Source: Oxalobacter aliiformigenes
GTDB lineage: Bacteria; Pseudomonadota; Gammaproteobacteria; Burkholderiales; Burkholderiaceae_D
Assembly: GCF_027116575.1 (NCBI RefSeq)
Contig: NZ_CP098252.1
Coordinates: forward strand, 1,116,001 to 1,180,000
Direction: 5' to 3'
DNA: 64,000 bases
The notes beneath the pieces were generated by a model. It was not told where the DNA came from, searched no databases, and saw only the letters and a list, made by a program, of their open reading frames with translations. Shown here piece after piece: positions 1-8,935 of the stretch (within the stretch, counting starts at the first letter, position 1; every line of letters starts with the position of its first letter). A program made the position numbers and the translations under genes.

Positions 1-92
1 TTTTCGTTACCGAACTGAACGGATTGTAACCGTTTTTCGCGTATTTGGGCCTTTTTCGCTGTTTTTCAAGGGCCCTCCGGAAAGCGCTGGCG

Positions 93-980
93 CTATTTTA
101 CAGCTTTGCCGGAATTTTTTTCCGGGGTTGCCGTTTTTTTTTCGACAAGCAGAGTATGCAATTGGCGCGCGTCGGCCCTGAGCACTTCGAAGTGCAGATC
201 GCCGATGTCGAAGGTATCGCCCTTGTGCGGAACACGTCCGAGACAGTTGGCGACGAAGCCTCCGATGGTATCTACCCGGTTGTCTTCCAGCGCCGTTCCC
301 AGCGTTTCGTTGAATTCGGCCATTTCGGTCAAAGCCGGTATGCGCCAGCGTGGACCGGCGGAACCGGCCTTGACGGAAACGATCTTGTCGTCGTTCTCGT
401 CGTCGAATTCGTCCTCGATGTCGCCGACGATCTGTTCCAGCACGTCCTCGATGGTGACCAGTCCGGAGATGTTGCCGAATTCATCGACGACAATTGCCAG
501 ATGGTTGTGGGTGTTGCGGAAGTCGCGCAAAAGGACGTTGAGCCTTTTGGATTCGGGGATGAAGACAGCGGGACGCAGGATATTGCGAATGGAAAAGCCT
601 TCTTCGCCGGCATGCAACAGGTCCTTTGCGTGCAGGGTGCCGATGATGGTTTCGTTGTCGCCTTCAATGACCGGATAACGTGAATGACCGCTTTTTGTAA
701 CGATATCGATCCATTCGGAGAATGGCCGGGTGATGTCGATGACGTACATTTGGGAACGCGGGATCATGATGTCGCGGACGGCGGAATCGAAAAGCCGGAA
801 TACGCCCTCGATCATGGAAAGGCATTCGGTGTCGATCAGTTTGCGGTCGTGTGCGTCGTGCAGGATGTCCAGCAGTTCGGTGCGGGAATCCGGTTCGGAA
901 GAGATGAAGGAAGCCAGTTTGTCCAGGAAGGTTCTGACGGGTTTGCTGGTGTTTTGACTGTGTTCAGGGTGCTCGGGCAT
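93..980 (-). CDS. corC: CorC/YbeX-type CBS-domain protein
   Basis: A 295-residue soluble protein, the usual size for CorC/YbeX, which lacks the DUF21 membrane part of larger relatives. Two CBS domains lie at about residues 70-125 and 135-190 (for example VVDEFGNISGLVTIEDVLE), and a CorC_HlyC domain at about 205-282 (GFVANCLGRVPHKGD). The family has been linked to magnesium/cobalt efflux and, for YbeX, to ribosome metabolism; the molecular role here is inferred from family only. The ATG at 980 is chosen because the open frame continues upstream without any family similarity and the known proteins begin about here. The gene ends close to the left edge, so its downstream neighbour cannot be seen. 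Confidence 0.92.
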   Translation of the reverse strand: MPEHPEHSQNTSKPVRTFLDKLASFISSEPDSRTELLDILHDAHDRKLIDTECLSMIEGVFRLFDSAVRDIMIPRSQMYVIDITRPFSEWIDIVTKSGHSRYPVIEGDNETIIGTLHAKDLLHAGEEGFSIRNILRPAVFIPESKRLNVLLRDFRNTHNHLAIVVDEFGNISGLVTIEDVLEQIVGDIEDEFDDENDDKIVSVKAGSAGPRWRIPALTEMAEFNETLGTALEDNRVDTIGGFVANCLGRVPHKGDTFDIGDLHFEVLRADARQLHTLLVEKKTATPEKNSGKAVK

Positions 981-1241
981 GGCGGTTTGTCGAAAACTCC
1001 TCGTTATCTGAAAGACTATAGGATACACGATTTGTAAAATTGGACAATATTCCGGGATAAACGGACGTTCGCATGGTAAAGTGATACCGGAGCCGCTGTT
1101 CTGTTTTTCGATAGCGGTGCCGTGGTCTTTTGCAGGGGAAGGTTGGGGGAGCGGCCAGCGCCGTTTTGCCGTGTGGACGGTTCCGGCAAGGGGGCAGGCA
1201 GGCCGCCCGGTTGCTGTCGTTTTTTTGCGGGGGAATGCGTT

Positions 1242-1985
1242 ATGGTGAGCGAGGGTCAGTCCGGCATGCCGGAGATGGCGAACCTGTTGACTGAAATGGG
1301 GCCGCCTGTCATGGAACTTTTCGCGCCGAAGGCGGGAGAGCGGGTTCTGGATCTGGGATGCGGATCGGGGTTCTGGTCGGAAGAGATGGTCAGGCGGGGC
1401 TGCGAGGTGGTCGGGATTGATTCCAGTGCCCAGGCGGTTGCGGCGGCCCGTGCACGGGGTGTCGATGCCCGGCAGATGAATGCCGAGGCGATGACGTTCG
1501 AGTCGGAATTCGACGGGGTGTTTTCCAATGCGGCGCTGCACTGGATGCGTCATCCGTCGCGGGTGGTGGCCGGCGTGACGCGGGCGCTGAAGTCGGGCGG
1601 CCGTTTCGTCGGGGAGTGCGGCGAGACAAACAATGTCCGCAGGATCGTCGGGGCCGTGTCGGCGGCGCTGGAAAAGCGCGGGATCGAAATCGAGAATCTT
1701 CATCCCTGGCGGTTCGTTTCGAAAGAGGAAGCGGTCGGGATGCTGGAAGCCGGCGGCATGGTGGTGAAATCGGTGGAGGTGATCGAGCGGCCGACGGTGT
1801 TGCCCGGCACGATCGCCCAATGGCTGTCGGTTTTCGCGAACAATTATCTGTCCTGTCTGCATCCGAAGGAGCGCGAGGCGTTTTCCGATGAGGTGATGGC
1901 GTTGTGCCGGCCCGCGCTGTTACGGGAAGACGGCAAGTGGTTCGCCGATTTCGTCCGGCTCCGGTTTTATGCGGTCAAGCCCTAG
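1242..1985 (+). CDS. class I SAM-dependent methyltransferase (first of a tandem pair)
   Basis: A 247-residue soluble methyltransferase of the Methyltransf_11/25 type. SAM motif I is VLDLGCGSG at about residues 35-43, the acidic end of strand 2 is VVGID near 56-60, and FSNAALHWM near 94-102 corresponds to motif IV as in trans-aconitate methyltransferase-like proteins. The substrate cannot be read from the sequence. The ATG at 1242 follows a purine-rich GCGGGGG stretch and gives the normal N-terminus; the frame is open further upstream but without similarity. The next gene, 77 bp downstream on the same strand, is a clear paralogue, so the two probably arose by tandem duplication and may be co-transcribed. 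Confidence 0.88.
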   Translation: MVSEGQSGMPEMANLLTEMGPPVMELFAPKAGERVLDLGCGSGFWSEEMVRRGCEVVGIDSSAQAVAAARARGVDARQMNAEAMTFESEFDGVFSNAALHWMRHPSRVVAGVTRALKSGGRFVGECGETNNVRRIVGAVSAALEKRGIEIENLHPWRFVSKEEAVGMLEAGGMVVKSVEVIERPTVLPGTIAQWLSVFANNYLSCLHPKEREAFSDEVMALCRPALLREDGKWFADFVRLRFYAVKP

Positions 1986-2061
1986 CCGGACGGGTTTTCC
2001 GGGTTCGCCGGCGGGGAGTGTTTCGTGCCGGGCGGTGTCTGTTTTTTTTGCGGGGGTCGGT

Positions 2062-2838
2062 ATGAAGGGGGAATCGAGACAGTCGTGGGATGCGTTTTCC
2101 TATGCCAGTTGTGCCCGGTTCGTTTCGGAATTGGGCATGCCGGTGGTGGAACTTCTTGCGCCGAAGGCGGGGGAGAGGATTCTTGATGTCGGGTGTGGCG
2201 ACGGGTTTCTGGCGCAGCGCATGCAGCTTGCCGGGTGCGAGGTGGTCGGGATCGATACGAGCCGCGAACTGGTGGCCGCCGCAAGGGCACGCGGGGTCGA
2301 TGCCCGCGTAATGAATGCCGAGGCGATGACGTTCGGTCCTGAATTCGACGCCGTGTTTTCCAATGCGGCGCTGCACTGGATGCGCCGTCAGGACAGGGTG
2401 ATCGACGGAGCATGGCGTGCCGTAAAGCCTGGCGGCCGTTTTGTGGTCGAATGCGGGGGAAAGGGCAATATCGACGGCATTTTGAATGGCCTGAAAAAAG
2501 CGTTCGCCCGGCGCGGGCTGGAACCGGACGTTGTGCCGTCTCCCTGGCATTTCGCCGATGTGCCGGAAATGCGGCAACGGCTCGAGGCGCGCGGATTCGT
2601 CGTGCAGGAAATCGCGCTGTTCGGGAGGCCGACGCCGTTGCCGGCGGGGGTGGAAGGCTGGCTGTCGGTGTTCGCGCATGATTTTCTGGCGTCGTTCGAT
2701 GCGGAGAACCGGAAGGATTTTCTGGACGATGTGACGGAGTATTGCCGGCCGGCGCTGATGAAGCCGGACGGCAGCTGGGTGGCCGATTATGTCCGGTTGC
2801 GGTTTTCGGCGATAAAACCGGTGACGGCGGACGACTGA
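2062..2838 (+). CDS. class I SAM-dependent methyltransferase (second of a tandem pair)
   Basis: A 258-residue paralogue of the gene just upstream, alignable over almost its full length: AGERILDVGCGDG is motif I, CEVVGIDTSRELVAAARARG follows, and VFSNAALHWMRR is identical in its core to the upstream copy. The C-terminal thirds also match (LPAGVEGWLSVFAHDFL against LPGTIAQWLSVFANNYL). The sequence therefore supports duplication of the whole gene followed by divergence, not a shared domain only. The start is the ATG at 2062, preceded by CGGGGGTC. Substrate unknown; family members act on small acids or lipids. Confidence 0.88.
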   Translation: MKGESRQSWDAFSYASCARFVSELGMPVVELLAPKAGERILDVGCGDGFLAQRMQLAGCEVVGIDTSRELVAAARARGVDARVMNAEAMTFGPEFDAVFSNAALHWMRRQDRVIDGAWRAVKPGGRFVVECGGKGNIDGILNGLKKAFARRGLEPDVVPSPWHFADVPEMRQRLEARGFVVQEIALFGRPTPLPAGVEGWLSVFAHDFLASFDAENRKDFLDDVTEYCRPALMKPDGSWVADYVRLRFSAIKPVTADD

Positions 2839-3410
2839 GTACCGGCAGCGGTTTTTCACAAGAAGACGGCTTTCCCGGATATCGCCGGAGCCGGGACGGG
2901 TGGCCGGTTTTTGCCAGAGATGTCCGGCAGGGGGCGTCATGATTTTCACAGGATGGACAGGCTGCCCGTACGTTGCCCGAAGGCGTTTTCCGGTATCCGG
3001 TTTCCCGCCGGTTGTCTCTTCAGGGGGATATTTTCCTGACGGAATCGTGGCGGGCCGGTTCGTCGGTGGATGGGTCCGTTTCATCCCGGCAGCTGGTGAG
3101 TTTCCGGTTTTTCAGCCGTATTTGTGTGGGTTTCGGGCTGTTTTCGCCCTTTTTTATTCCTCCCGTTTTTTGATCTCTCCTTGCCAGGGGCGTTTTTCGG
3201 CCGGAAACTTCCGGATGGCCGGCGATGTTTTTCCGTTTGACTGTCGCCATGCTGATTGCCGTGTTGCCTTTTTGCCGCTCGCTTGTATTACCCTGTTTAT
3301 GATTTTCCATTCCGGTTGTCTCCGGTGTTTCCCGCAGGATTTTTCTCCACGCCTGATCCGGCACAAAAAAACGGGTTATTGACTGGCAAAAAAGAGACAC
3401 GTGTTAATGA
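2839..3410. other. gene-free stretch
   Basis: No open frame here resembles a protein, and the frames that are open lack a convincing ribosome binding site. The stretch becomes AT-rich towards its right end, where the autotransporter regulatory region begins. Confidence 0.5.
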
Positions 3411-3617
3411 TCCGCTAACAAGCATTAACAGATAATCAAGACAAACCAGAGCCGCTCTGGAATAAAAGATTTTTTCATTATAAAACAACCTGTTCAATAT
3501 ACAACCACATGTTGCCGGTGAGATTGTCAAGAAAACCGTTTTTATATGCTGGGGGTAAACCCCTTTATTATCAACAAGTTATGGAGATTTAAAAATCCAT
3601 TAATGCTTGTTAGCGGA
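3411..3617. promoter_or_regulatory. paired 22-bp operator-like sites upstream of autotransporter 1
   Basis: Two copies of a 22-bp pseudo-palindrome lie in inverted orientation at 3411-3432 and 3596-3617. Eighteen bases match perfectly as an inverted repeat (3411-3428 against 3600-3617, core TCCGCTAACAAGCATTAA). Each unit itself reads TCCGCTAA-N6 followed by a half site complementary in type. The right copy ends 90 bp before the chosen ATG. The same motif family lies upstream of the other three classical autotransporter genes in the window. I infer binding sites for a dedicated regulator, perhaps with looping over the roughly 160-bp interval. Confidence 0.65.
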
Positions 3618-3707
3618 CATTGAAGTGCTAAAACAAGCGATTGTTGTCCCTATAAGACCACTTTGATCTGGACAAACTGGTGTTTGCTTTTTTTGCAAAA
3701 CACTTTT

Positions 3708-6700
3708 ATGAAAAGATCCTCATTGACGCCGTATACGCCGCTTGTTTCTTCGTCACTTCGCAAAGATGGCTTACCTGACATTTTCATCGACAAGCATTTT
3801 CATGAACGGGCCGCTGTTTCAGGCAATCGTCTTGGCAAACTCTCCCGCATAGCGCAACTGCTGTCGGTCCTGTTTCTGGGAATACCATCATCTGTGTATG
3901 CACAGGATGGTGTTGAGAATATCGTTCAGGATAGCACATGGAGTACGGATACCGTCCTGAACAATAAAGCATGGGTAAACAGCAATCATACTCTGGAAAA
4001 CGGCAGTTCTGTTTCCTTCAACACGCAGTTGTCTTCGAGCGTCAATCGTAACTATCCAAAAATTGTGGGGCAAACGGAAGGGGTGATTGCCATTTTGGCC
4101 AATTTTGCCGACAAGCCTGTAAATATCACCGGTACAGCAAATGGAGACGGCAAGCTTCCCGTCGTCAGGGTGACAAATCAGGGCAACGAATATTACAGGA
4201 TCGTGGACATGGGGAGTGAGGTGGCTGCAAATTATTCCATAGCCAGTTACGGAGAAAATGCCCTGATTGCCATTCGGGATGTGAACCTCGATCTGGATCA
4301 TGTTGCCGAAGGGATGCAGGTCGCTGAAGGTGGCAAGATAACTGTCGATAATGACTTCATCAAAATTACAGCGGACCACTCTGATGCATTGCAGCATCAT
4401 GCCTTGAATGCACAGGACGGCGGGGCAATCGATATCCGCTCAAAATCCGTGGAATTAACAGTCTCCGGAAAATCGACCGAGAACAATGATCCTTATACGG
4501 TTTTCAGTTCCGGCATTCATACGACCTATGGCGGAAGCATCAAGGTTCATGCGGATAATATATTATCCATCACTGTTGATACCGTGAATACAGCAAATGA
4601 CTATGCCCAGAACTATGGCGTTTATGCACTGGGTCAGTATGGTAAGGCCGGTATCATTGATTTGTCCGGAAAAGATTTTAACCTCAATGTTTCCGGATCA
4701 ACACGTGGATCGATTGGCCTTGTATCTGCTCCTTATGGCCAGAATGCCTCTCTTTCAGCAAAATTTGAAAATATTTCCATTACGGCAAGTGGAGACGGCA
4801 TTTGCGGTACAACTTTAAACGCGTTAGCGAATACGTTTGCATCAGGGATAAACGTGCAAGCAGACAAATTGACTATCGATGCTCAAAATGGAATCGTTGC
4901 GACTACTCGCTGGGGTGAAAATACAATAACGACACATGCGAAAGAGCTCTCTGTAAATTCCGTGGATTCTGCGATCACGAACTGGTCAGATCTTACCCAA
5001 AACAATACGGCCTCAACAAATATCAAGGTTGCAGGAAACGATATCACGCTTTTTTCCGAGGGGTATGGTGTACTTTCCGATGTCCGGAATTCGGACCGGA
5101 ATACATCTTTGATTGATGTCCAGGGCGATACACGGTTGACCATAAAAGCCCCGTATGTGGCGTACAGTTTTTCAGGTGGTCTATCCGGTACGGGAGAGGG
5201 GACAATCAACCTGAATACGAACGGTATCGGCAGAACTGACCTGAACGGTGGTATTGTGGCGCTACACAATTCCGACATCAATATCGGTCTGAATACAGCC
5301 GATTCGGTGTGGACAGGTTTTGCACAGGATGCGCGCACAGATGCTTCTTTGACGGGTGCCATCAATGTAGTGGCAAAAAACGGCGCGACCTGGAACGTCA
5401 GGTCAATTCTTGCCGAAAATGATCGTGTTGACTCTGAAGACCCGAAATCCTATCTGACCTCCTGGCATTCCGTGGATGCTTCTCGTATAGACATGACCTA
5501 TGAAGCCGGTTATCAGGCCGTCGATATCGGTACCCTGACTGGAAGGAATACGACCTTCCGGCTGGCGACCGATATCGATGCCGTGCGTGGTGAAGGCAAG
5601 GGGACCGATCAGGCGATTGTCCATACGGGGAGCGGAAATCATGCGATCATGGTCGAATCGGCCGGAGACGCGTGGAAGGTGGAACAAGCCGATTACCTCA
5701 TCTGGCACAAGGAAAAGAACGGTGCGACCTCGACTTGGATCGTGAATCACGAAACCGGCGAGACAGCAGCCACAGGGGCCGGTGATCTGTCTTTCACTCT
5801 GGCCAACCGGAATCAGGCAGTCGATGCCGGCGTGTACCAGTACAAGCTGGCGACACGTGACGCTCTGGATGGAGACGGTACGGAATGGTATCTGAAAAGG
5901 ACGGACAAGCCCTCTTCCTCGGCCGATCTGGTCACTTCGTTGCCGGCCATTGCCGTACCGGGAACCCTGTGGTGGGCGCAATTGTCCGATCTGCGCAAGC
6001 GGCTGGGCGAAGTGCGGTACGGTGCACAGGATGGGTTGTGGGCAAGAGCCATTACGTGGGAAGACGAAAGCCGGGGGCTTTCCCATAACGGTTTTCACCA
6101 GAAAGTCTATGGCCTGAACCTTGGACTGGATCATATCGTGCGGCAGGATGAAAAAAGCATGTGGCTGATCGGGGGCAATCTCAAAACCTTCCATGCCGAA
6201 CAGGATATCCAAACCCGTGCCGGAGGCGATGGAGAAACCGATTCCTGGGGCCTGAACCTGTATGCCACCTGGGCGGATTGGGACGGTTACTACGCCGATT
6301 TCGTCCTGTCTTACGACCATTACGACCAGAAAATGCATACCACGATGACCGACTGGCAACGCGTCCGGGGAGACTACAACACCTACGGGCTGGGCGCTTC
6401 CATCGAAATCGGCAGGATGTTTTCCTCCACACAGGACGATGAAGGGTGGGGTGCCTGGTACAGCAACTGGTTCATCGAACCGCAGGCGCAACTGGCCTAC
6501 TACTGGGTCAAGGGCAAGGATTTCACACTGGACAACGGTATGCAGGTCTCGCAAGGCGACGGAGACAGCCTGACCGGACGGCTGGGAGTGGTGCTCGGCA
6601 AAAAATACAACTACGGCAAAAACCGGGCCGAAGTGGACAAGCGTTATGCCCAGTTCTATCTGGAAGGCGGCGTCAAGCAGGAACTGGCCGGCCGGCAGCA

Positions 6701-6881
6701 TGTCAGCGTCAACGACGTCCGCTTTTCAGGTGACATGGGGGGGACCCGTATTTACTACGGAGCCGGATTCGACTGGAATCTGACCGACCAGACACGGCTT
6801 TATGCCCAGATCGAACGGGAAAACGGCGACCGCTATGACCGGGACTACTATCTCACCGCCGGTATCAAATACCAGTACTGA
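3708..6881 (+). CDS. classical (type Va) autotransporter 1
   Basis: A 1057-residue outer-membrane autotransporter. It has an extended, charged N-terminus followed by a signal peptide whose hydrophobic core is about residues 48-62 and ends VYAQDG. A long repetitive beta-helix-like passenger follows, and an autotransporter beta-domain starts at about residue 750 (LRKRLGEVRYGAQDGLWARA). It ends in the aromatic TAGIKYQY needed for BAM recognition. The start is uncertain: ATG 3708 has no strong ribosome binding site, and an in-frame TTG at 3663 would add 15 residues. The passenger half is visibly more AT-rich than the barrel half, which suggests passenger exchange. Thirteen bases after the stop comes the VWA-OmpA gene, so the two probably form an operon under the upstream paired operators. 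The passenger function cannot be told. Confidence 0.93.
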   Translation: MKRSSLTPYTPLVSSSLRKDGLPDIFIDKHFHERAAVSGNRLGKLSRIAQLLSVLFLGIPSSVYAQDGVENIVQDSTWSTDTVLNNKAWVNSNHTLENGSSVSFNTQLSSSVNRNYPKIVGQTEGVIAILANFADKPVNITGTANGDGKLPVVRVTNQGNEYYRIVDMGSEVAANYSIASYGENALIAIRDVNLDLDHVAEGMQVAEGGKITVDNDFIKITADHSDALQHHALNAQDGGAIDIRSKSVELTVSGKSTENNDPYTVFSSGIHTTYGGSIKVHADNILSITVDTVNTANDYAQNYGVYALGQYGKAGIIDLSGKDFNLNVSGSTRGSIGLVSAPYGQNASLSAKFENISITASGDGICGTTLNALANTFASGINVQADKLTIDAQNGIVATTRWGENTITTHAKELSVNSVDSAITNWSDLTQNNTASTNIKVAGNDITLFSEGYGVLSDVRNSDRNTSLIDVQGDTRLTIKAPYVAYSFSGGLSGTGEGTINLNTNGIGRTDLNGGIVALHNSDINIGLNTADSVWTGFAQDARTDASLTGAINVVAKNGATWNVRSILAENDRVDSEDPKSYLTSWHSVDASRIDMTYEAGYQAVDIGTLTGRNTTFRLATDIDAVRGEGKGTDQAIVHTGSGNHAIMVESAGDAWKVEQADYLIWHKEKNGATSTWIVNHETGETAATGAGDLSFTLANRNQAVDAGVYQYKLATRDALDGDGTEWYLKRTDKPSSSADLVTSLPAIAVPGTLWWAQLSDLRKRLGEVRYGAQDGLWARAITWEDESRGLSHNGFHQKVYGLNLGLDHIVRQDEKSMWLIGGNLKTFHAEQDIQTRAGGDGETDSWGLNLYATWADWDGYYADFVLSYDHYDQKMHTTMTDWQRVRGDYNTYGLGASIEIGRMFSSTQDDEGWGAWYSNWFIEPQAQLAYYWVKGKDFTLDNGMQVSQGDGDSLTGRLGVVLGKKYNYGKNRAEVDKRYAQFYLEGGVKQELAGRQHVSVNDVRFSGDMGGTRIYYGAGFDWNLTDQTRLYAQIERENGDRYDRDYYLTAGIKYQY

Positions 6882-6894
6882 CAAGAGGAAAAAC

Positions 6895-8019
6895 ATGAAA
6901 CAGACCATCCTGCGCGGCCTGCTGCTGGCAGCGGGCCTGAGCGCGACAGCAGCGACGACCGCCGTGACACCTGCCGGCATAAAATGCCCCCCGAAAGGCA
7001 ACAGCTATACCTTTCTGGTCGATTACTCCGGATCCATGATGGAAAGCCCGGAACAGGACGAATTGACCCAAAAGGAAAAACAGGAAAAAGAAAAAGCGGC
7101 CGAAACAGCGGACAAGCCATTACCCGCGCCGACCGAAACGGAAAAGCAAAGAGAAAAAACGAAACGGATCGCTACAGCCAAAACCCTCATCAGGCAACTG
7201 ACCGGACCGCTGTCAGCCTATTCCCTGCAAAACGGCTTGTACACCGTCGCACCCTATACGGAAATCGCGCCTTATAAGAACCGGCCGGAACAGAACCTGA
7301 ATGAAGAAGCGCAAACCCTGAAGGAAAACATGGAAGTACTGGGCCGGCGCAGCCCGATCGGACTGGGTATCGAACAACATGCCGCCAGAATGGAAAAAAG
7401 CGGACTGAACGGGCCTGTCTATCTGATAACGGACGGCAGACAGGCTTATGGGAGACCCGTAAAAGATGCCATCCAGACCTTCTACAGGATCAGGCCGGAA
7501 AGCTGCCTGCACATCATCAGTCTGGCGGATACCCGTGAAGGTGAAGAACTTGTTGCCGCACTGGCCGCCTCTCAGACGTGTTCTCGAATTCTCCATGTTC
7601 GGGACATACAGGAAAATCCGGAAGCGGCCGATCGGTTCATCAGCGAAACCGTTCCCCGGGAATGCAGGGAACAGGAACGGATTCTGTCCCTTACAGGCAT
7701 CAACTTTGCATTCGACAGATACGATATCGACGGAAAATCGGAGGCCATCCTGCATAAAGCGCTGGAATACATCCGTGCGCAGGATGAAAGGGCGAAAATC
7801 GAGATCGTCGGCTGGACGGACTGGGTGGGAAGCGACACCTATAACCTGCGTCTGTCGCGAAAACGGGCCGAAGCCGTAAAAGCGTGGCTGGTGAAAAAAG
7901 GGATTCCGGCAAAAAGGATGAGAGCTATCGGCAAGGGAAAATCATACCAGTACGACAACCGGACGGAAGAAGGACGGTATCTCAACAGAAGAATGGATTT
8001 CCGGTTTCATACGGAATGA
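6895..8019 (+). CDS. VWA and OmpA-domain outer-membrane protein
   Basis: A 374-residue exported protein that starts 13 bases after autotransporter 1, with a good AAGAGGAAAA ribosome binding site. It has a signal peptide at residues 1-22 and then a von Willebrand A-type fold from about residue 36. The MIDAS-like DYSGS sits in FLVDYSGSMM, and VYLITDGRQ is the later acidic strand. A Lys/Glu-rich insertion follows the MIDAS strand. The C-terminal 110 residues are an OmpA-type peptidoglycan-binding domain (NLRLSRKRAEAVKAWL, then EGRYLNRRMDFRF). It probably anchors to the cell wall from the outer membrane or periplasm and presents the VWA domain. A partner role with the autotransporter is inferred from the operon only. 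Confidence 0.9.
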   Translation: MKQTILRGLLLAAGLSATAATTAVTPAGIKCPPKGNSYTFLVDYSGSMMESPEQDELTQKEKQEKEKAAETADKPLPAPTETEKQREKTKRIATAKTLIRQLTGPLSAYSLQNGLYTVAPYTEIAPYKNRPEQNLNEEAQTLKENMEVLGRRSPIGLGIEQHAARMEKSGLNGPVYLITDGRQAYGRPVKDAIQTFYRIRPESCLHIISLADTREGEELVAALAASQTCSRILHVRDIQENPEAADRFISETVPRECREQERILSLTGINFAFDRYDIDGKSEAILHKALEYIRAQDERAKIEIVGWTDWVGSDTYNLRLSRKRAEAVKAWLVKKGIPAKRMRAIGKGKSYQYDNRTEEGRYLNRRMDFRFHTE

Positions 8020-8188
8020 TCCTTCCGGTTTGTCTGTATTCCGGCTGCCCGTTTCGCCGGCGGGGAGACGGTTTTTTCCATGACGGCAACAGGCAATGTT
8101 TTTCCGTGATGTCTGGCTATGCCGGCCGCCTGTTTCAGATGAGGTGGTGCAGAAATGTCCGAACGGCGAGCGGAGCGGTTTCTTCTCG

Positions 8189-8484
8189 CGCAGGGCGAAC
8201 CGGCTGGTGATTTTTTCCGATATCGACGGGCTGTATGACAGCGATCCGCGTCTGCATTCCGAAGCGCGGCTGCTTTCCCGGATCGAATGCATCGACGATG
8301 GCGTGTATACGATGGCGGGGGGCGCCGGCTCGCGGCGCGGCCGGGGCGGGATGAAGACGAAATTGCAGGCGGTCCGGCTGGCGACGGCGCAGGGGATCGA
8401 TACTATCATCACCAACGGGGCGCGTCCGGAGGCGCTTTGGTGGCGGGCAGGGCGGCGGGGACGCTGTTTGCCGGAAGGAAGTGA
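8189..8484 (+). pseudogene. proB: glutamate 5-kinase (ProB) C-terminal fragment
   Basis: Translation from about 8189 gives IFSDIDGLYDSDPR and then MAGGAGSRRGRGGMKTKLQA and IITNGARPEAL. These are the hallmark motifs of the amino-acid-kinase domain of glutamate 5-kinase (SDIDGLYDxDPR, AGGAGSxxGTGGMxTK, NGxxPxxL). The frame then slips: the expected end, AAGTLFAGRK, is found in another frame up to 8484. The ATP-binding N-terminal half is absent. The kinase would normally make gamma-glutamyl phosphate for proline synthesis; this remnant cannot. It sits between two autotransporter operons, just before the operators of the second. Confidence 0.72.
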
Positions 8485-8605
8485 ATCCCGGACTGGATAC
8501 CGGAAACGGCGATGTGTCCGGAGTCATGGGCAGTGCGGTTGCGGCTGTCGTGCCGGCAGGAAAAAGGCGTTGTGTGAAAGAAACAGCCATGAATGGATCG
8601 GTACG

Positions 8606-8848
8606 TCCGCAAATACGCACAAACAGATCCGTTAATACGCATAAACGGATCCATTTGCAACACCCGGATATAGCTGGACGACTTGTGCAAGTCTATCAAA
8701 AATCAGGAAAAACCAAAAAAAAGACATGACGGCCGCGAGGGCGGAGAGAGACGGTCCGGAAAAGGACCGTTATGGGAGCGGAGGATAAAACAGAATAAAA
8801 ATCAATGAGTTAGTACATGGCGATAGTCTGTTTATGCGTATAAGCGGA
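8606..8848. promoter_or_regulatory. three 22-bp operator-like sites upstream of autotransporter 2
   Basis: Two tandem 22-bp units occupy 8606-8627 and 8628-8649, and a third lies inverted at 8827-8848. The second and third units differ at only three positions when one is reverse-complemented, sharing the core ATACGCATAAAC. They belong to the same family as the sites before autotransporters 1, 3 and 4: outer TCCG and a complementary GGA or AGA end, with AT-rich half sites. The proximal site ends 87 bp before the ATG. Their function as operators is inferred. Confidence 0.62.
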
Positions 8849-8935
8849 CATTGAGGAAAAGACCGGAGCGGAAAGAGGGCCGACAGTCCGGGAAGGCCCA
8901 TCCGCAAACGAAACGATAGAGGAAGAGAAAAAGCC

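Noticed and set aside
2900..3382. 160-codon plus-strand frame before autotransporter 1
   Set aside because: Composition rich in Phe, Arg, Cys and Gly as in chance frames, no ribosome binding site, no similarity.
5403..6701. 432-codon minus-strand frame inside autotransporter 1
   Set aside because: Antisense of the beta-domain; no start signal or similarity.
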